From: Sphingomonas sp. UNC305MFCol5.2
GTDB taxonomy: Bacteria > Pseudomonadota > Alphaproteobacteria > Sphingomonadales > Sphingomonadaceae
Assembly: GCF_000712135.1 (NCBI RefSeq)
Contig: NZ_JOOE01000001.1
Span: 992,001 to 1,056,000 of the forward strand
Length of the DNA: 64,000 nucleotides
Reading direction: 5' to 3'
The notes under the pieces were generated by a model. It ran no database searches and was not told the DNA's origin. It saw only the letters and a list, made by a program, of their open reading frames with translations. Below are positions 29,707-37,987 of this stretch, piece after piece (the stretch's first letter is position 1; every line of letters begins with the position of its first letter). The position numbers and the translations under genes are program-made.

Positions 29707-30420
29707 TCAGCCGACCACGCGGCGGCCGAAGCCACCTGCGCGAGGCGCCTGGCCGAACTGGCTCGGCTGCGCCGGCGCCGCGAACACGGTGCGGCGGAAA
29801 TTCTTCTCGAGCCGGTCGTAGATATAGGCCCACAGCCCGGCGACCTCGCCCGCGGATTTGCCGCGCGGGTCGGTTTCCATGACGGTGCGGCCGTCGATCA
29901 TCGATGCCGCGAAATCGGTGCGGTGATGAAGCGTGATCGGCGCGACGGTGCCGTGCTGCGACAGCGCGACCGCGGCTTCCGAAGTGATCCGCGCCTTGGG
30001 CGTCGCGGCGTTGACCACGAAGATCAGCGGCTTGCCGGCGCGCTCGCACAGATCGACCGTGGCGCCGACGGCGCGCAGATCGTGGGGCGACGGACGCGTC
30101 GGGATGACGATCAGCTCGGCGACTTGGATCACGCTCTGGATCGCCATGGTGATGGCGGGCGGCGTGTCGATCACGGCGAGACGGAAGCCCTGCTGGCGGA
30201 GAACCTCGAGATCCGCCTGGAGCCGCGCGACGGTGGTCTGGGCGAACGCCGGATACTCCGTGTCGCGCTCGTTCCACCAGTCGGAGAGCGAACCCTGCGG
30301 GTCGATATCGATGAGAACGACGGGCCCGTGGCCGGCCAGCTGTGCCTGCACCGCAAGGTGACCGGACAGCGTGGTCTTCCCCGACCCACCCTTCTGCGAT
30401 GCCATCGCTAGAACGCGCAT
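29707..30420 (-). CDS. ParA/MinD-type P-loop ATPase
   Basis: A 237-residue ATPase of the ParA/MinD/VirC1 group. It has the deviant Walker A KGGSGKTT (residues 10-17, with the signature Lys10), Walker A' LIDIDPQGS near 36-44, and Walker B LAVIDTPPA near 81-89. No N-terminal DNA-binding domain is present, as in chromosomal orphan ParAs. Such ATPases position cargo by dimerising on nucleoid or membrane. The operon with an RHH-like partner and a SPOR protein suggests cell-division or polar positioning rather than chromosome segregation (no parB or parS seen). First gene of its operon. Confidence 0.9.
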   Translation of the reverse strand: MRVLAMASQKGGSGKTTLSGHLAVQAQLAGHGPVVLIDIDPQGSLSDWWNERDTEYPAFAQTTVARLQADLEVLRQQGFRLAVIDTPPAITMAIQSVIQVAELIVIPTRPSPHDLRAVGATVDLCERAGKPLIFVVNAATPKARITSEAAVALSQHGTVAPITLHHRTDFAASMIDGRTVMETDPRGKSAGEVAGLWAYIYDRLEKNFRRTVFAAPAQPSQFGQAPRAGGFGRRVVG

Positions 30421-30486
30421 GAACCCCCTCGGAAACTCGATAAGTGCAGAGTGCCTGATGCCATGGGGGTAGATAAGAAGCAGTTA

Positions 30487-30509
30487 ACGCGTGTCGCCTT
30501 GGCACGCGT
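30487..30509. promoter_or_regulatory. Palindrome in the divergent parA / Sel1-SPOR promoter region
   Basis: ACGCGTG (30487-30493) and CACGCGT (30503-30509) form a perfect 7-bp inverted repeat with a 9-nt centre, in the 178-bp gap between two divergent genes. It could be an operator serving both; there is no terminator-like T-run. Confidence 0.3.
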
Positions 30510-30598
30510 CCTGGTTTCCATGTCGGTAAGGATATCTTTGCCTGCCGCGCGTTAAGTGGCATTCATCTCTTTTCGTGGGGTGGTGGAGCGTGCTCGGA

Positions 30599-31543
30599 AT
30601 GAAGTCTCTGTGGATGGCCGCCGTCGCGGGTGCCCTGCTGCTGGTGGCCCCGGCCTGTGCGCAGGAAGACCCGGTCAAGGCCGGCGTCGACGCTTATGAG
30701 CGCGGCGATTATCGCACCGCGGTCGATAAATGGCGCCCCGCCGCGGACAAGGGCAATGCCGACGCGCAGTTCAACATGGGCCAGGCCTATAAGCTCGGCC
30801 GCGGCGTCGCGGTCGACCTCAAACAGGCCGAGGCCTGGTATCGCAAGGCCGCGCTCCAGGGCCATGAACAGGCCGAGGGCTATTACGGCCTCGCATTGTT
30901 CGAGAACGGCAAGCGCGCCGATGCGGTCCCCTGGCTCCAGCGTGCAGTGAGCCGCGGCGATGCGCGCGCGCAATACATCCTCGGCATCATGCTGTTCAAC
31001 GGCGATGGCGTCGGGAAGGATTGGGTCCGCGCTTATGCACTGATGGTCCGCGCCTCCTCGACCGGCCTCGACGCGGCGGTCAAGGCGCGCGCGCAGATGG
31101 ACCAATATATGCCGCTGGGCGATCGCCAGCAGGGCCTCGTGCTCGCGCGCAAATACGAAGATGAATTCAACAAGGGCGGCCGCCCGCTCCCGCCGGTCGA
31201 GGTTGCGGAGAATGTGCGTCCCGCTCCGCTCGCGGTCACGCGCCCCGAGCCGCCCACGGCCACACGCCCTGCGCCACGCCCGACGCAACCCGCACCCGCT
31301 TCAGTACGCGCGACCCCTGCTCCCGCGCAGGACGGCGGCTGGCGCGTCCAGCTCGGCGCGTTCGGCGATCCAGGCAACGCGCGGAAACTCTGGAGCCAGG
31401 TGAGCGGGCGCTTCCCCGGCCGCCAGCCTTATTACGTAAAGGCGGGCGCGTTGACCAAGCTCCTCGTCGGCCCCTTCGCCTCGCGCGCGGCCGCCGCCGG
31501 TGCCTGCGGCAGCGTCAAGCCCTGCGTTCCCGTGGCGCGCTGA
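30599..31543 (+). CDS. Sel1-repeat protein with C-terminal SPOR domain, exported
   Basis: A 314-residue protein with a signal peptide (about 1-20, VAPACAQ), Sel1-like repeats (about 25-165, e.g. GNADAQFNMGQAYKLGRGV), a Pro/Arg/Thr-rich linker (about 205-245) and a SPOR domain at the end (GGWRVQLGAFGDPGNARKLW). It is thus the second SPOR protein here and is divergent from the ParA operon. The ATG at 30599 has GGAG ten bases upstream; GTG 30575 is an alternative. Peptidoglycan binding in the periplasm is likely. Confidence 0.85.
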   Translation: MKSLWMAAVAGALLLVAPACAQEDPVKAGVDAYERGDYRTAVDKWRPAADKGNADAQFNMGQAYKLGRGVAVDLKQAEAWYRKAALQGHEQAEGYYGLALFENGKRADAVPWLQRAVSRGDARAQYILGIMLFNGDGVGKDWVRAYALMVRASSTGLDAAVKARAQMDQYMPLGDRQQGLVLARKYEDEFNKGGRPLPPVEVAENVRPAPLAVTRPEPPTATRPAPRPTQPAPASVRATPAPAQDGGWRVQLGAFGDPGNARKLWSQVSGRFPGRQPYYVKAGALTKLLVGPFASRAAAAGACGSVKPCVPVAR

Positions 31544-31602
31544 CCGGAAGGGAAATCACTTCGCGGCCGCAACAAAACTCGCATGAGGTGCGTTTCGCGC
31601 CC

Positions 31603-32433
31603 ATGATCAAAGCCCTGTTGGCCATCGCTGCCACTCCCGCGCTTCTCTTCGCCTCCGGCGTAGCCGCCCAGAATGCTCCCGAGGAACCGGCGCCCGCGCC
31701 GGAGGCTCGCACAGACAAGGAGCCGATCAGGGCGCGTCTCGCGCTGGGCCCGCAGCTGCAGCCACGCTTTCCCGGTTCGAACGAAGTGTTCCTGCTTCCG
31801 TTCGTCGACGTCTCGATCACGCGCGGCGACAGGCCATTCGAATATGAAGCGGCTGATCAGAGTGTCTCTTCCTCGCTGATCAAGGGTACGGGATTTGCGT
31901 TCGGCCCCGCAATCCAGCTCGAGGGAAGCCGAAGGCGCAAGGAGACCGATCTTCCGGTCGACGAAGTGGGGACGAGCATCGAGGCGGGCGGCTTCGTCGA
32001 CGTCTGGCTGGGTTCTTCGATCCGCGCGCGCGGCGAGCTGCGCAAAGGCGTGACCGGCCATAAGGGCCTGGTGAGCGACGTGATGCTCGATTACGTCGCG
32101 CGCGACGGCGACAAATGGCTGTTCTCGGTCGGGCCGCGCTTCACGCTCGCCGATCGCAAATACCAGCAGGCCTATTTCGGCGTGAACCCCGCGGCGAGCG
32201 CGCGGACCGGCCTCCCCGTATACGCCCCTGACGGCGGCGTGCATTCGTTCGGCGCCGCCGCCACGACGCTCTACCAGCTGGATCGGCACTGGGGGCTCTA
32301 CGGTTATGCCAAATACGACCGCCTCGTCGCCGACGCCGCCGACTCCCCGATCGTCCGAACGATCGGCTCGCGGAACCAGTTTTCGGGCGGTGTGGCGCTG
32401 ACCTTCACTTTCGACACCGGGATCCACCGCTGA
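31603..32433 (+). CDS. MipA/OmpV-family outer membrane protein
   Basis: A 276-residue exported protein (signal peptide about 1-23, ending GVAAQ), then a short Pro/Glu/Ala linker and a beta-barrel-like domain with alternating hydrophobic residues (ARLALGPQLQPRFPGSNEVFLLPFVDVS, GGFVDVWLGSSIRARGEL) resembling MipA, the scaffold protein that links murein polymerase and hydrolase in E. coli, and OmpV. Family identity is from pattern only. GTG at 31588 would add five residues; neither start has a strong ribosome site. Confidence 0.75.
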   Translation: MIKALLAIAATPALLFASGVAAQNAPEEPAPAPEARTDKEPIRARLALGPQLQPRFPGSNEVFLLPFVDVSITRGDRPFEYEAADQSVSSSLIKGTGFAFGPAIQLEGSRRRKETDLPVDEVGTSIEAGGFVDVWLGSSIRARGELRKGVTGHKGLVSDVMLDYVARDGDKWLFSVGPRFTLADRKYQQAYFGVNPAASARTGLPVYAPDGGVHSFGAAATTLYQLDRHWGLYGYAKYDRLVADAADSPIVRTIGSRNQFSGGVALTFTFDTGIHR

Positions 32434-32449
32434 AGCGAGGAGGTTCGAC

Positions 32450-32884
32450 ATGGAAACAATGGAACTGCACCGCGGTCGGCTGATCGACCATATCCAGCTG
32501 GTCGTTGCCGACCTCGCCGCCAGCCGCCGTTTCTACGAAGCCGTGTTCGACGTGCTCGGCGTGCCCATCGGCGGCGAGGCCGACGACTATTTCTGGGCTG
32601 ACGAGCTGTTCGTCTCGTCCGCCGACAGCGAAGCCGCGCAGGGCAAGCTCACCGGCCGCCACCACCTCGCCTTCCAGGCGAAGGACAACACAATGGTCGA
32701 AGCGTTCCACTGCGCCGGCCTCGCCGCCGGTGGCACTGACAACGGCCCGCCTGGCGAACGCCCCTATCACCCGGGCTATTACGCCGCCTTCCTGCTCGAT
32801 CCCGACGGCAACAATATAGAGGCGGTGTTCCATGGGCCCCATGAGCGCAGCGGTGGATCGGTGAAAATCACCTTCGAGGGGTGA
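32450..32884 (+). CDS. VOC (glyoxalase/dioxygenase-fold) family protein
   Basis: A 144-residue single VOC domain: DHIQLVVADLAASRRFYEAVF (first beta-alpha unit), HHLAFQAKD in the middle and YYAAFLLDPDGNNIEAVFHG at the end, where His-Glu/Gln residues of the metal site lie. Substrate unknown. GAGGAGG precedes the ATG. A decayed second copy of the same gene is present at 34183-34353, so the locus has been duplicated in the past. Confidence 0.85.
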   Translation: METMELHRGRLIDHIQLVVADLAASRRFYEAVFDVLGVPIGGEADDYFWADELFVSSADSEAAQGKLTGRHHLAFQAKDNTMVEAFHCAGLAAGGTDNGPPGERPYHPGYYAAFLLDPDGNNIEAVFHGPHERSGGSVKITFEG

Positions 32885-33014
32885 GACTGACGCACCAGGC
32901 AATACCGACCGGGTGCACTCTCGGTCACGTTTCCGCACCTTGAAGATTGTGATATATCGTTCCGCATCGAGCCCCCTGGAGAGTCGATCCGACTGCAGGG
33001 AAAGGAGCGAGCCG

Positions 33015-34076
33015 ATGTCGCCACCTATCGACGAAACCAAACTTCACGCTTTCGTGGGAAAGATGCTGAACGATCTCGGCGGCGCGATGAGCGTACCGAC
33101 CGTTCGCGTGGGTCTCCGGCTGGGATTGTTCGATGCACTGGACAATGCGCCCGCCACCGCCTCCGAACTCGCACAAAGAGCGGGCGGGCTTCACCAACGC
33201 TATGTGCGCGAATGGGCGCTTGCCCAGGCGGCGAACGGCTATGTCGATTTTGATCCGGTCACGGACCGGTTCAGCCTGTCGCCCGAACAGGCCATGGTGT
33301 TCGCGAACCGGGAAAGTCCGGTCTACCTTGCCGGCGCATTCGAGCTTGTGGCGGCGATGATCGAGGCCGAAGCGAAGGTCGAGGAGTGTTTCCGGCAAGG
33401 CACAGGAGTACGGTGGGGCGATCACGCCGGCTGCCTGTTCTGCGCGACGGGAGCATTCTTCCGGCCTGGCTACGTCAACAACATCGTACAGAACTGGATT
33501 CCCGCGCTCGACGGTATCGAGGAACGGCTTCGCACCGGTGCCAAAACAGCCGATGTCGGTTGCGGGGTGGGTTTTTCGACATTGCTGATGGCCGAGGCGT
33601 ATCCCGAGAGCCAGTTCGTGGGCTTCGATTTCCACGAACCTTCGATCGAAGAGGCGCGACGCCATGCCGAACGACATGGTCTCGGCGATCGCGTGCGCTT
33701 CGAAGTAGCCAAGGCGAAGGAAATCGCCGAGGACGGCTTTGATCTGGTCACGATGTATGATTGCCTGCACGATATGGGCGATCCACGCGGATGCGCCGCG
33801 CATATGCGCCGAATTCTCGCACCGGACGGCGTTTGGATGATCGTCGAGCCGATCGCCGGTGATGTGCCGGCCGACAATATGAATCCGGTCGGGCGGCTAT
33901 ACTATAATGCCTCGACGATGATCTGCGTGCCTACCTCGCTCGATCAGGAGGTTGGCGAAGCTCTCGGCGCGCAGGCAGGGGAAGCCAGGCTTAGCCGGAT
34001 CATCGAGGAGGGTGGTTTCGAGACCGTCCGGCGCGCGACGGAGGGTCCCTTCAACATGGTGCTGGAGGCACGCTGA
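33015..34076 (+). CDS. Class I SAM-dependent methyltransferase with winged-helix-like N-terminus
   Basis: A 353-residue protein. The N-terminal ~115 residues form a helical, winged-helix-like domain (VPTVRVGLRLGLFDALDNAPATASELAQRAG, as in Rv2258c-type enzymes), followed by a Rossmann methyltransferase domain with the SAM motif DVGCGVGFS at 180-188, acidic FDFHEPS at motif II and DLVTMYDCLHDMG at motif IV. Acceptor unknown. AAGGAG precedes the ATG at 33015; a frame open to 32913 adds unrelated residues. Base composition is a little poorer in GC than its neighbours, which may mean acquisition. Confidence 0.85.
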   Translation: MSPPIDETKLHAFVGKMLNDLGGAMSVPTVRVGLRLGLFDALDNAPATASELAQRAGGLHQRYVREWALAQAANGYVDFDPVTDRFSLSPEQAMVFANRESPVYLAGAFELVAAMIEAEAKVEECFRQGTGVRWGDHAGCLFCATGAFFRPGYVNNIVQNWIPALDGIEERLRTGAKTADVGCGVGFSTLLMAEAYPESQFVGFDFHEPSIEEARRHAERHGLGDRVRFEVAKAKEIAEDGFDLVTMYDCLHDMGDPRGCAAHMRRILAPDGVWMIVEPIAGDVPADNMNPVGRLYYNASTMICVPTSLDQEVGEALGAQAGEARLSRIIEEGGFETVRRATEGPFNMVLEAR

Positions 34077-34101
34077 TCTCGCAGCACCTATGCGATCCGC
34101 T

Positions 34102-34181
34102 CAGCTGGTCACCCAATCCTTCGCAATCTCTTGCGCTTAAAGCAACGCCATCAGGTCATTATGATCGATCCGCGCGCCCGG
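34102..34181 (-). pseudogene. Relic of the serB 3' end
   Basis: The 80 bases match the last part of serB at 36113-36195 (cacccaatccttcgc, then ttgcgc, agcaacgcc, gtcattatgatcgatccgcgc) with scattered mismatches and a 3-bp deletion. Only about 26 codons remain. It is joined directly to the VOC relic, which means a second copy of this part of the chromosome once existed. Confidence 0.8.
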
Positions 34182-34182
34182 G

Positions 34183-34353
34183 CACGACCTCGCCTTCCGG
34201 GCGAAGGACAAGACGATGGTCGAGGCGTTTCACCTATCACCCCGGCCATTACGCCGCCTTCCTGCCCGACCCCGACGGCAACAATATCGAGGCGGTGTTC
34301 CACGGACCGCAAGAGCGGAGCAGTGAATCGGTAAGATCCGGTTCGAGATGCGA
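34183..34353 (+). pseudogene. Relic of the VOC family gene
   Basis: Closely matches the VOC gene at 32658-32884: CACGACCTCGCCTTC..GGCGAAGGACAAGACG corresponds to HHLAFQAKDNT, and the second part matches YHPGYYAAFLLDPDGNNIEAVFHG. About 60 bases in between are deleted and the reading frame is broken, and the first ~70 codons are absent. Non-functional remnant. Confidence 0.85.
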
Positions 34354-34448
34354 ACCCATTGAACACGGCGCGGGGGTTGAGCCGTGATATTGTAACCGGT
34401 TTCATTGTACGGCATGTTTCGGTTCCGAATCGGATAGGGGAAACATGC

Positions 34449-36065
34449 ATGCGCTTGCGGTTCTGGATCCTGGCGCTTGGGATCACTTGCCTCGCCTCGC
34501 CCGTTCAGGCGCAGCCCCGCGACGCCGAATTCACCGCCCGCCTGCATCGCATCGCAGTCCAGCTCGGGCTGCCGGGCTTCAGCGCCGCCGTCGTGCGAGA
34601 CGGTAAGATCGTCTATCGCCATCAGGAAGGCGTTACGGACCGCGGCTCAAGTGCGCCGATTATGCCCAACTCGTTGTTCGGCATCGCCTCGGTCACCAAG
34701 TCCATGACCGGGATCATCCTCAGCCAGCTGGAGGCGGAGGGAAAGATCCGGCTGGAGGATCCGCTGCTCGCTTATCCGCTCAACACCGGCTGGCATCCCC
34801 CGGAAGGCGTTGGCGATCCCAACATCACGCTCGGCGATGTGCTCAGCATGAGCTCGGGTGGGCGCCCGGGCGAGACCTATGTCTATAACGGCGCCCGCTT
34901 CAATCTCCTGTCGGGCCTTTTCGACAAGATCAGCGCCACGGCTTCGCCGCAAAGCTATGTGGTGCAGAACCGTCAGCGGATCCTGACCCCGCTCGGCATG
35001 ACCGACACGATGACAGGATACCAGAAGGACAATCCGCTCGCGCCCCGTGCCGTCAGGCGCTACCAGGCCGAAAGCTCCCCGAGGGGCTGGAACTATATCG
35101 AGCGGCCTTACGACTGGGACGCAGCCTATCCTGCCTCGGGACTGATCTCGACGATCGACGACCTGGCCAAATATGCCGCCGCGCTCGATCGCAACACGCT
35201 GATCGGCCAAGCCGCCTATGATCGCCTGACGACGCCGCGGAACGGGCATCCTTACGGCTATGGCTGGTTCACGCAGGTGAGCGCGGGGACGCGCCTGCAT
35301 TGGGTCTTCGGCTATGGCCAGGCCGAGTCCGCACTGTTCCTGCGGGTGCCGGACAGGAAGCTGACTTTCATTTTCCTCGCCAATGCGGACACGCCGTCCG
35401 CGCTGGCGCAGCTCGATTATGCAGACGTGTTGCGTCAGCCTTTCGGCCTGGCATTCTTCGATAGCTGGGTGATGGGCGGCAAGGCGATCGACTTCGATCG
35501 GCCGATGGCAGAGGTTGCACGCGCCATCGGCGCGAAGCCGGCGCCGATGGCGGTGGAGCAGTTGCTCGACGAGGCGCTGCTCCAGGCGTTTCGGGGACGC
35601 ATGACCGGCGAGGGTGGCGATCGCGCAGTCGCCCTGAGCGAGCTCCTGTTGCAGGTGGCGCCCGAACGGTTCGCGCAGCCCGACGTCTACATGCTGCGGC
35701 TTTTGTCGGACGTCACCTCGCCTCGGCTGACACCGACGGCGCGCCAGTTGCTCGCACGTTTCGATCTCGACGCCGACCGCCGTCCCGTGACGCCATTGTG
35801 GAGCGGCGAGGTATTGGAGAAGCTGGGAGACCGGGAAGGCGCGATGAAGCTGTACGCGTTGTCGTGCGATCGGGATGGTTTCGACGACGAACCGATGAAG
35901 GCGCAGGCCTGCGAACGGCTTGCCGCTTACGAGCTGAAGGCGGGACAGCTCGAAGCCGGGCGGCGGCATTTGTGGCATTCGGCACGCATCTCGCGCCTCG
36001 CCAACGACGGCGGTGAATTCGACCGCAAGCTCGCCATCCTCGCGGGAGCCGCCTCGAAACGCTGA
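34449..36065 (+). CDS. Beta-lactamase-fold serine hydrolase, exported
   Basis: A 538-residue protein with a signal peptide (about 1-20, ending PVQAQ) and a class C beta-lactamase/DD-peptidase-type domain (about 22-340). The catalytic SxxK is Ser81-Val-Thr-Lys84 (ASVTKSM). The second motif is a YVYN segment near 144-147, not an exact YxN, so activity is not assured. The C-terminal ~200 residues are helical and TPR-like (GDREGAMKLYALSCDRDGF), which is unusual for a simple lactamase and suggests an esterase/peptidase with a protein-binding tail. ATG 34449 has AGGGGA upstream. Confidence 0.85.
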   Translation: MRLRFWILALGITCLASPVQAQPRDAEFTARLHRIAVQLGLPGFSAAVVRDGKIVYRHQEGVTDRGSSAPIMPNSLFGIASVTKSMTGIILSQLEAEGKIRLEDPLLAYPLNTGWHPPEGVGDPNITLGDVLSMSSGGRPGETYVYNGARFNLLSGLFDKISATASPQSYVVQNRQRILTPLGMTDTMTGYQKDNPLAPRAVRRYQAESSPRGWNYIERPYDWDAAYPASGLISTIDDLAKYAAALDRNTLIGQAAYDRLTTPRNGHPYGYGWFTQVSAGTRLHWVFGYGQAESALFLRVPDRKLTFIFLANADTPSALAQLDYADVLRQPFGLAFFDSWVMGGKAIDFDRPMAEVARAIGAKPAPMAVEQLLDEALLQAFRGRMTGEGGDRAVALSELLLQVAPERFAQPDVYMLRLLSDVTSPRLTPTARQLLARFDLDADRRPVTPLWSGEVLEKLGDREGAMKLYALSCDRDGFDDEPMKAQACERLAAYELKAGQLEAGRRHLWHSARISRLANDGGEFDRKLAILAGAASKR

Positions 36066-36106
36066 GGCGACGCGACGTCCGCCATCCCCCGCCGCGGCGC
36101 TAAAAA

Positions 36107-36985
36107 TCAGTCCGCGACCCAATCCTTCGCCGCGATCCCTTGCGCATAGAGCAACGCCGTCAAGTCATTATGATCGATCCGCGCACCCGCCGCTGCCGCG
36201 ACGATCGGCTTGGCGTGATAGGCCACGCCCAGGCCTGCCTGCCGGATCATCGCGAGGTCGTTCGCGCCGTCGCCCACGGCGATCGATGCCTCGGCCGGCA
36301 GGCCCAGCTCAGCCAGCGCGCCCAGCAACGTGGTTTCCTTGGTGCTGCTGTCGACGATCGGCTTCGTGACCTTCCCGGTCAGCTTCGCATCGCCGATCTC
36401 GAGCCGGTTGGCGATCACCCGATCGAAGCCGATCTCGGAACCCACCGGCTCGGCGAAGCGCGTGAATCCGCCCGAGACGAGGATCGTCGTTGCGCCCCGC
36501 GCGCGCATCGTCCGTACCAGCGCCTTCGCGCCCGGCATCAGCTTGACGCGCTCGGCGAGGCAGCGGTCGATCGCACTTTCCTCGAGCCCCTCCAGCAACG
36601 CCACGCGGGCGTCGAGCGCCTCGGCGAAGTCGAGCTCGCCTTTCATCGCCCGCTCGGTCACTTCGGCGATCCGGCTCTTGATCCCGGCATAATCGGCGAG
36701 TTCGTCGATGCATTCGACTGTGATCATCGTCGAATCCATGTCGGCGACGAGCAGTTTCTTGCTCCGACCCTCCTGCGGCTGGACGATCACATCGGTCGCC
36801 GGAAACGCGCCCTCCAGTGCCGCACGCGCCGCGCCCGGATGCGATACGAACAACAGGTCCGCCGCTTTGCCCTGATCGATCCAGTGCCACGCCCCTGGCG
36901 CACAATCGACACCCGCCAACCGATCGGCGGCTTCGGAAAGCTGCCCCGCGCCGAGGCCGTCTGCTATGAGCGTCGCGATGAACAT
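36107..36985 (-). CDS. serB: Phosphoserine phosphatase
   Basis: Last step of serine synthesis: phosphoserine to serine. The 292-residue protein has the HAD signature ADMDSTMIT (nucleophile Asp and second Asp, about 130-135), SGGFTRF for motif II, KETTL for the Lys motif and [10 protein letters not shown] for motif IV. An N-terminal ACT-like ~85-residue domain precedes the core as in other proteobacterial SerB proteins. The ATG at 36985 lies inside the first codons of divergent miaA, so the two 5' ends overlap by 20 bp. Confidence 0.96.
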   Translation of the reverse strand: MFIATLIADGLGAGQLSEAADRLAGVDCAPGAWHWIDQGKAADLLFVSHPGAARAALEGAFPATDVIVQPQEGRSKKLLVADMDSTMITVECIDELADYAGIKSRIAEVTERAMKGELDFAEALDARVALLEGLEESAIDRCLAERVKLMPGAKALVRTMRARGATTILVSGGFTRFAEPVGSEIGFDRVIANRLEIGDAKLTGKVTKPIVDSSTKETTLLGALAELGLPAEASIAVGDGANDLAMIRQAGLGVAYHAKPIVAAAAGARIDHNDLTALLYAQGIAAKDWVAD

Positions 36986-37910
36986 GGGATCCCCTGACCT
37001 GCCAACGGTGGCGCTCATCGCAGGGCCGACGGCGAGCGGCAAGTCCGCGCTCGCGCTCGCGCTCGCCGAAAAGCACCGGGGCACCGTGATCAACGCCGAT
37101 TCGATGCAGGTGTATGCCGATCTGCGCATCCTGACCGCTCGCCCGACGGTCGACGAGGAATCGCGCGTGCCCCACCGGCTGTTCGGCCATGTCGACGGCG
37201 CCGACGCTTATTCGGCGGCGCGCTGGGCAGCCGAAGCGCGCGCCGCCATCACCGAAGCGCATGACGAGGGACGCCTGCCCATCCTTGTCGGCGGCACCGG
37301 CATGTATCTGCGCACTTTGCTGGAGGGCATAGCGCCGGTGCCCGAAATCGATCCGGCCATACGAAAGCAAGTGCGCGCGCTGCCGGTGGCCGAAGCGCAC
37401 GCCCAGCTCGCCGCCGCCGATCCTGAAGCCGCGGCGAAGCTCAACCCGACCGACACCACCCGCGTCGCCCGCGCGCTCGAAGTCGTACGCGCCACCGGCA
37501 AGCCGCTCTCGCATTGGCAGACCCGGCGGCTCGGCGGGATCGAAAGCGAGGTCCGCCTCGCCCCGCTCATCCTCCTCCCCGACCGCGACTGGCTCGGCGA
37601 ACGCATCGACCGGCGCTTCGCCGACATGCTCGATCAGGGACGCGCCGAGGCGAGCGCCCTGCTCGCCCGCACCGACATTCCGGCCGACGCTCCCGTACTG
37701 CGCGCGATCGGCGTTCCCGAACTGCGCGCGCTGTTCGCGGGCGAAACCGATGTCGTTCAGGCCGCCGCCGCCGGTGCACTTGCCACGCGACAATATGCCA
37801 AACGCCAGTATACGTGGTTCCGCCGCCAGCCGCCGCCCCACTGGGAACGCAGCAGCGCGACAGAAACAAAGGTATTATTGGGAATAATTGAAACTAAATT
37901 TCTCATATAG
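36966..37910 (+). CDS. miaA: tRNA dimethylallyltransferase
   Basis: Transfers an isopentenyl group to A37 of tRNAs reading UNN codons. The 314-residue product has the P-loop GPTASGKS at 20-27, the [17 protein letters not shown] segment, and [15 protein letters not shown] in the C-terminal part. GAGG precedes the ATG at 36966 by nine bases; the alternatives 36978 and 36984 are less well placed. The 3' end is followed after 77 bp by ilvB. Near its end the sequence becomes AT-rich ([12 protein letters not shown]). Confidence 0.96.
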   Translation: MSVAMNMGSPDLPTVALIAGPTASGKSALALALAEKHRGTVINADSMQVYADLRILTARPTVDEESRVPHRLFGHVDGADAYSAARWAAEARAAITEAHDEGRLPILVGGTGMYLRTLLEGIAPVPEIDPAIRKQVRALPVAEAHAQLAAADPEAAAKLNPTDTTRVARALEVVRATGKPLSHWQTRRLGGIESEVRLAPLILLPDRDWLGERIDRRFADMLDQGRAEASALLARTDIPADAPVLRAIGVPELRALFAGETDVVQAAAAGALATRQYAKRQYTWFRRQPPPHWERSSATETKVLLGIIETKFLI

Positions 37911-37913
37911 TGC

Positions 37914-37942
37914 TTGACGTGCCATTTTATTGCCGTTAGCAG
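37914..37942 (+). promoter_or_regulatory. Candidate promoter of the ilv operon
   Basis: TTGACG (37914-37919) and TAGCAG (37937-37942) with a 17-base spacer lie 45 bases before the ilvB start. The -35 is near consensus, the -10 is poor. No leader peptide or attenuator fits in the 77-bp gap. Confidence 0.4.
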
Positions 37943-37987
37943 CGCCAATCCCGGCGTTGTGCGGCAACGCAGCAAAAGGAGGCAGAC

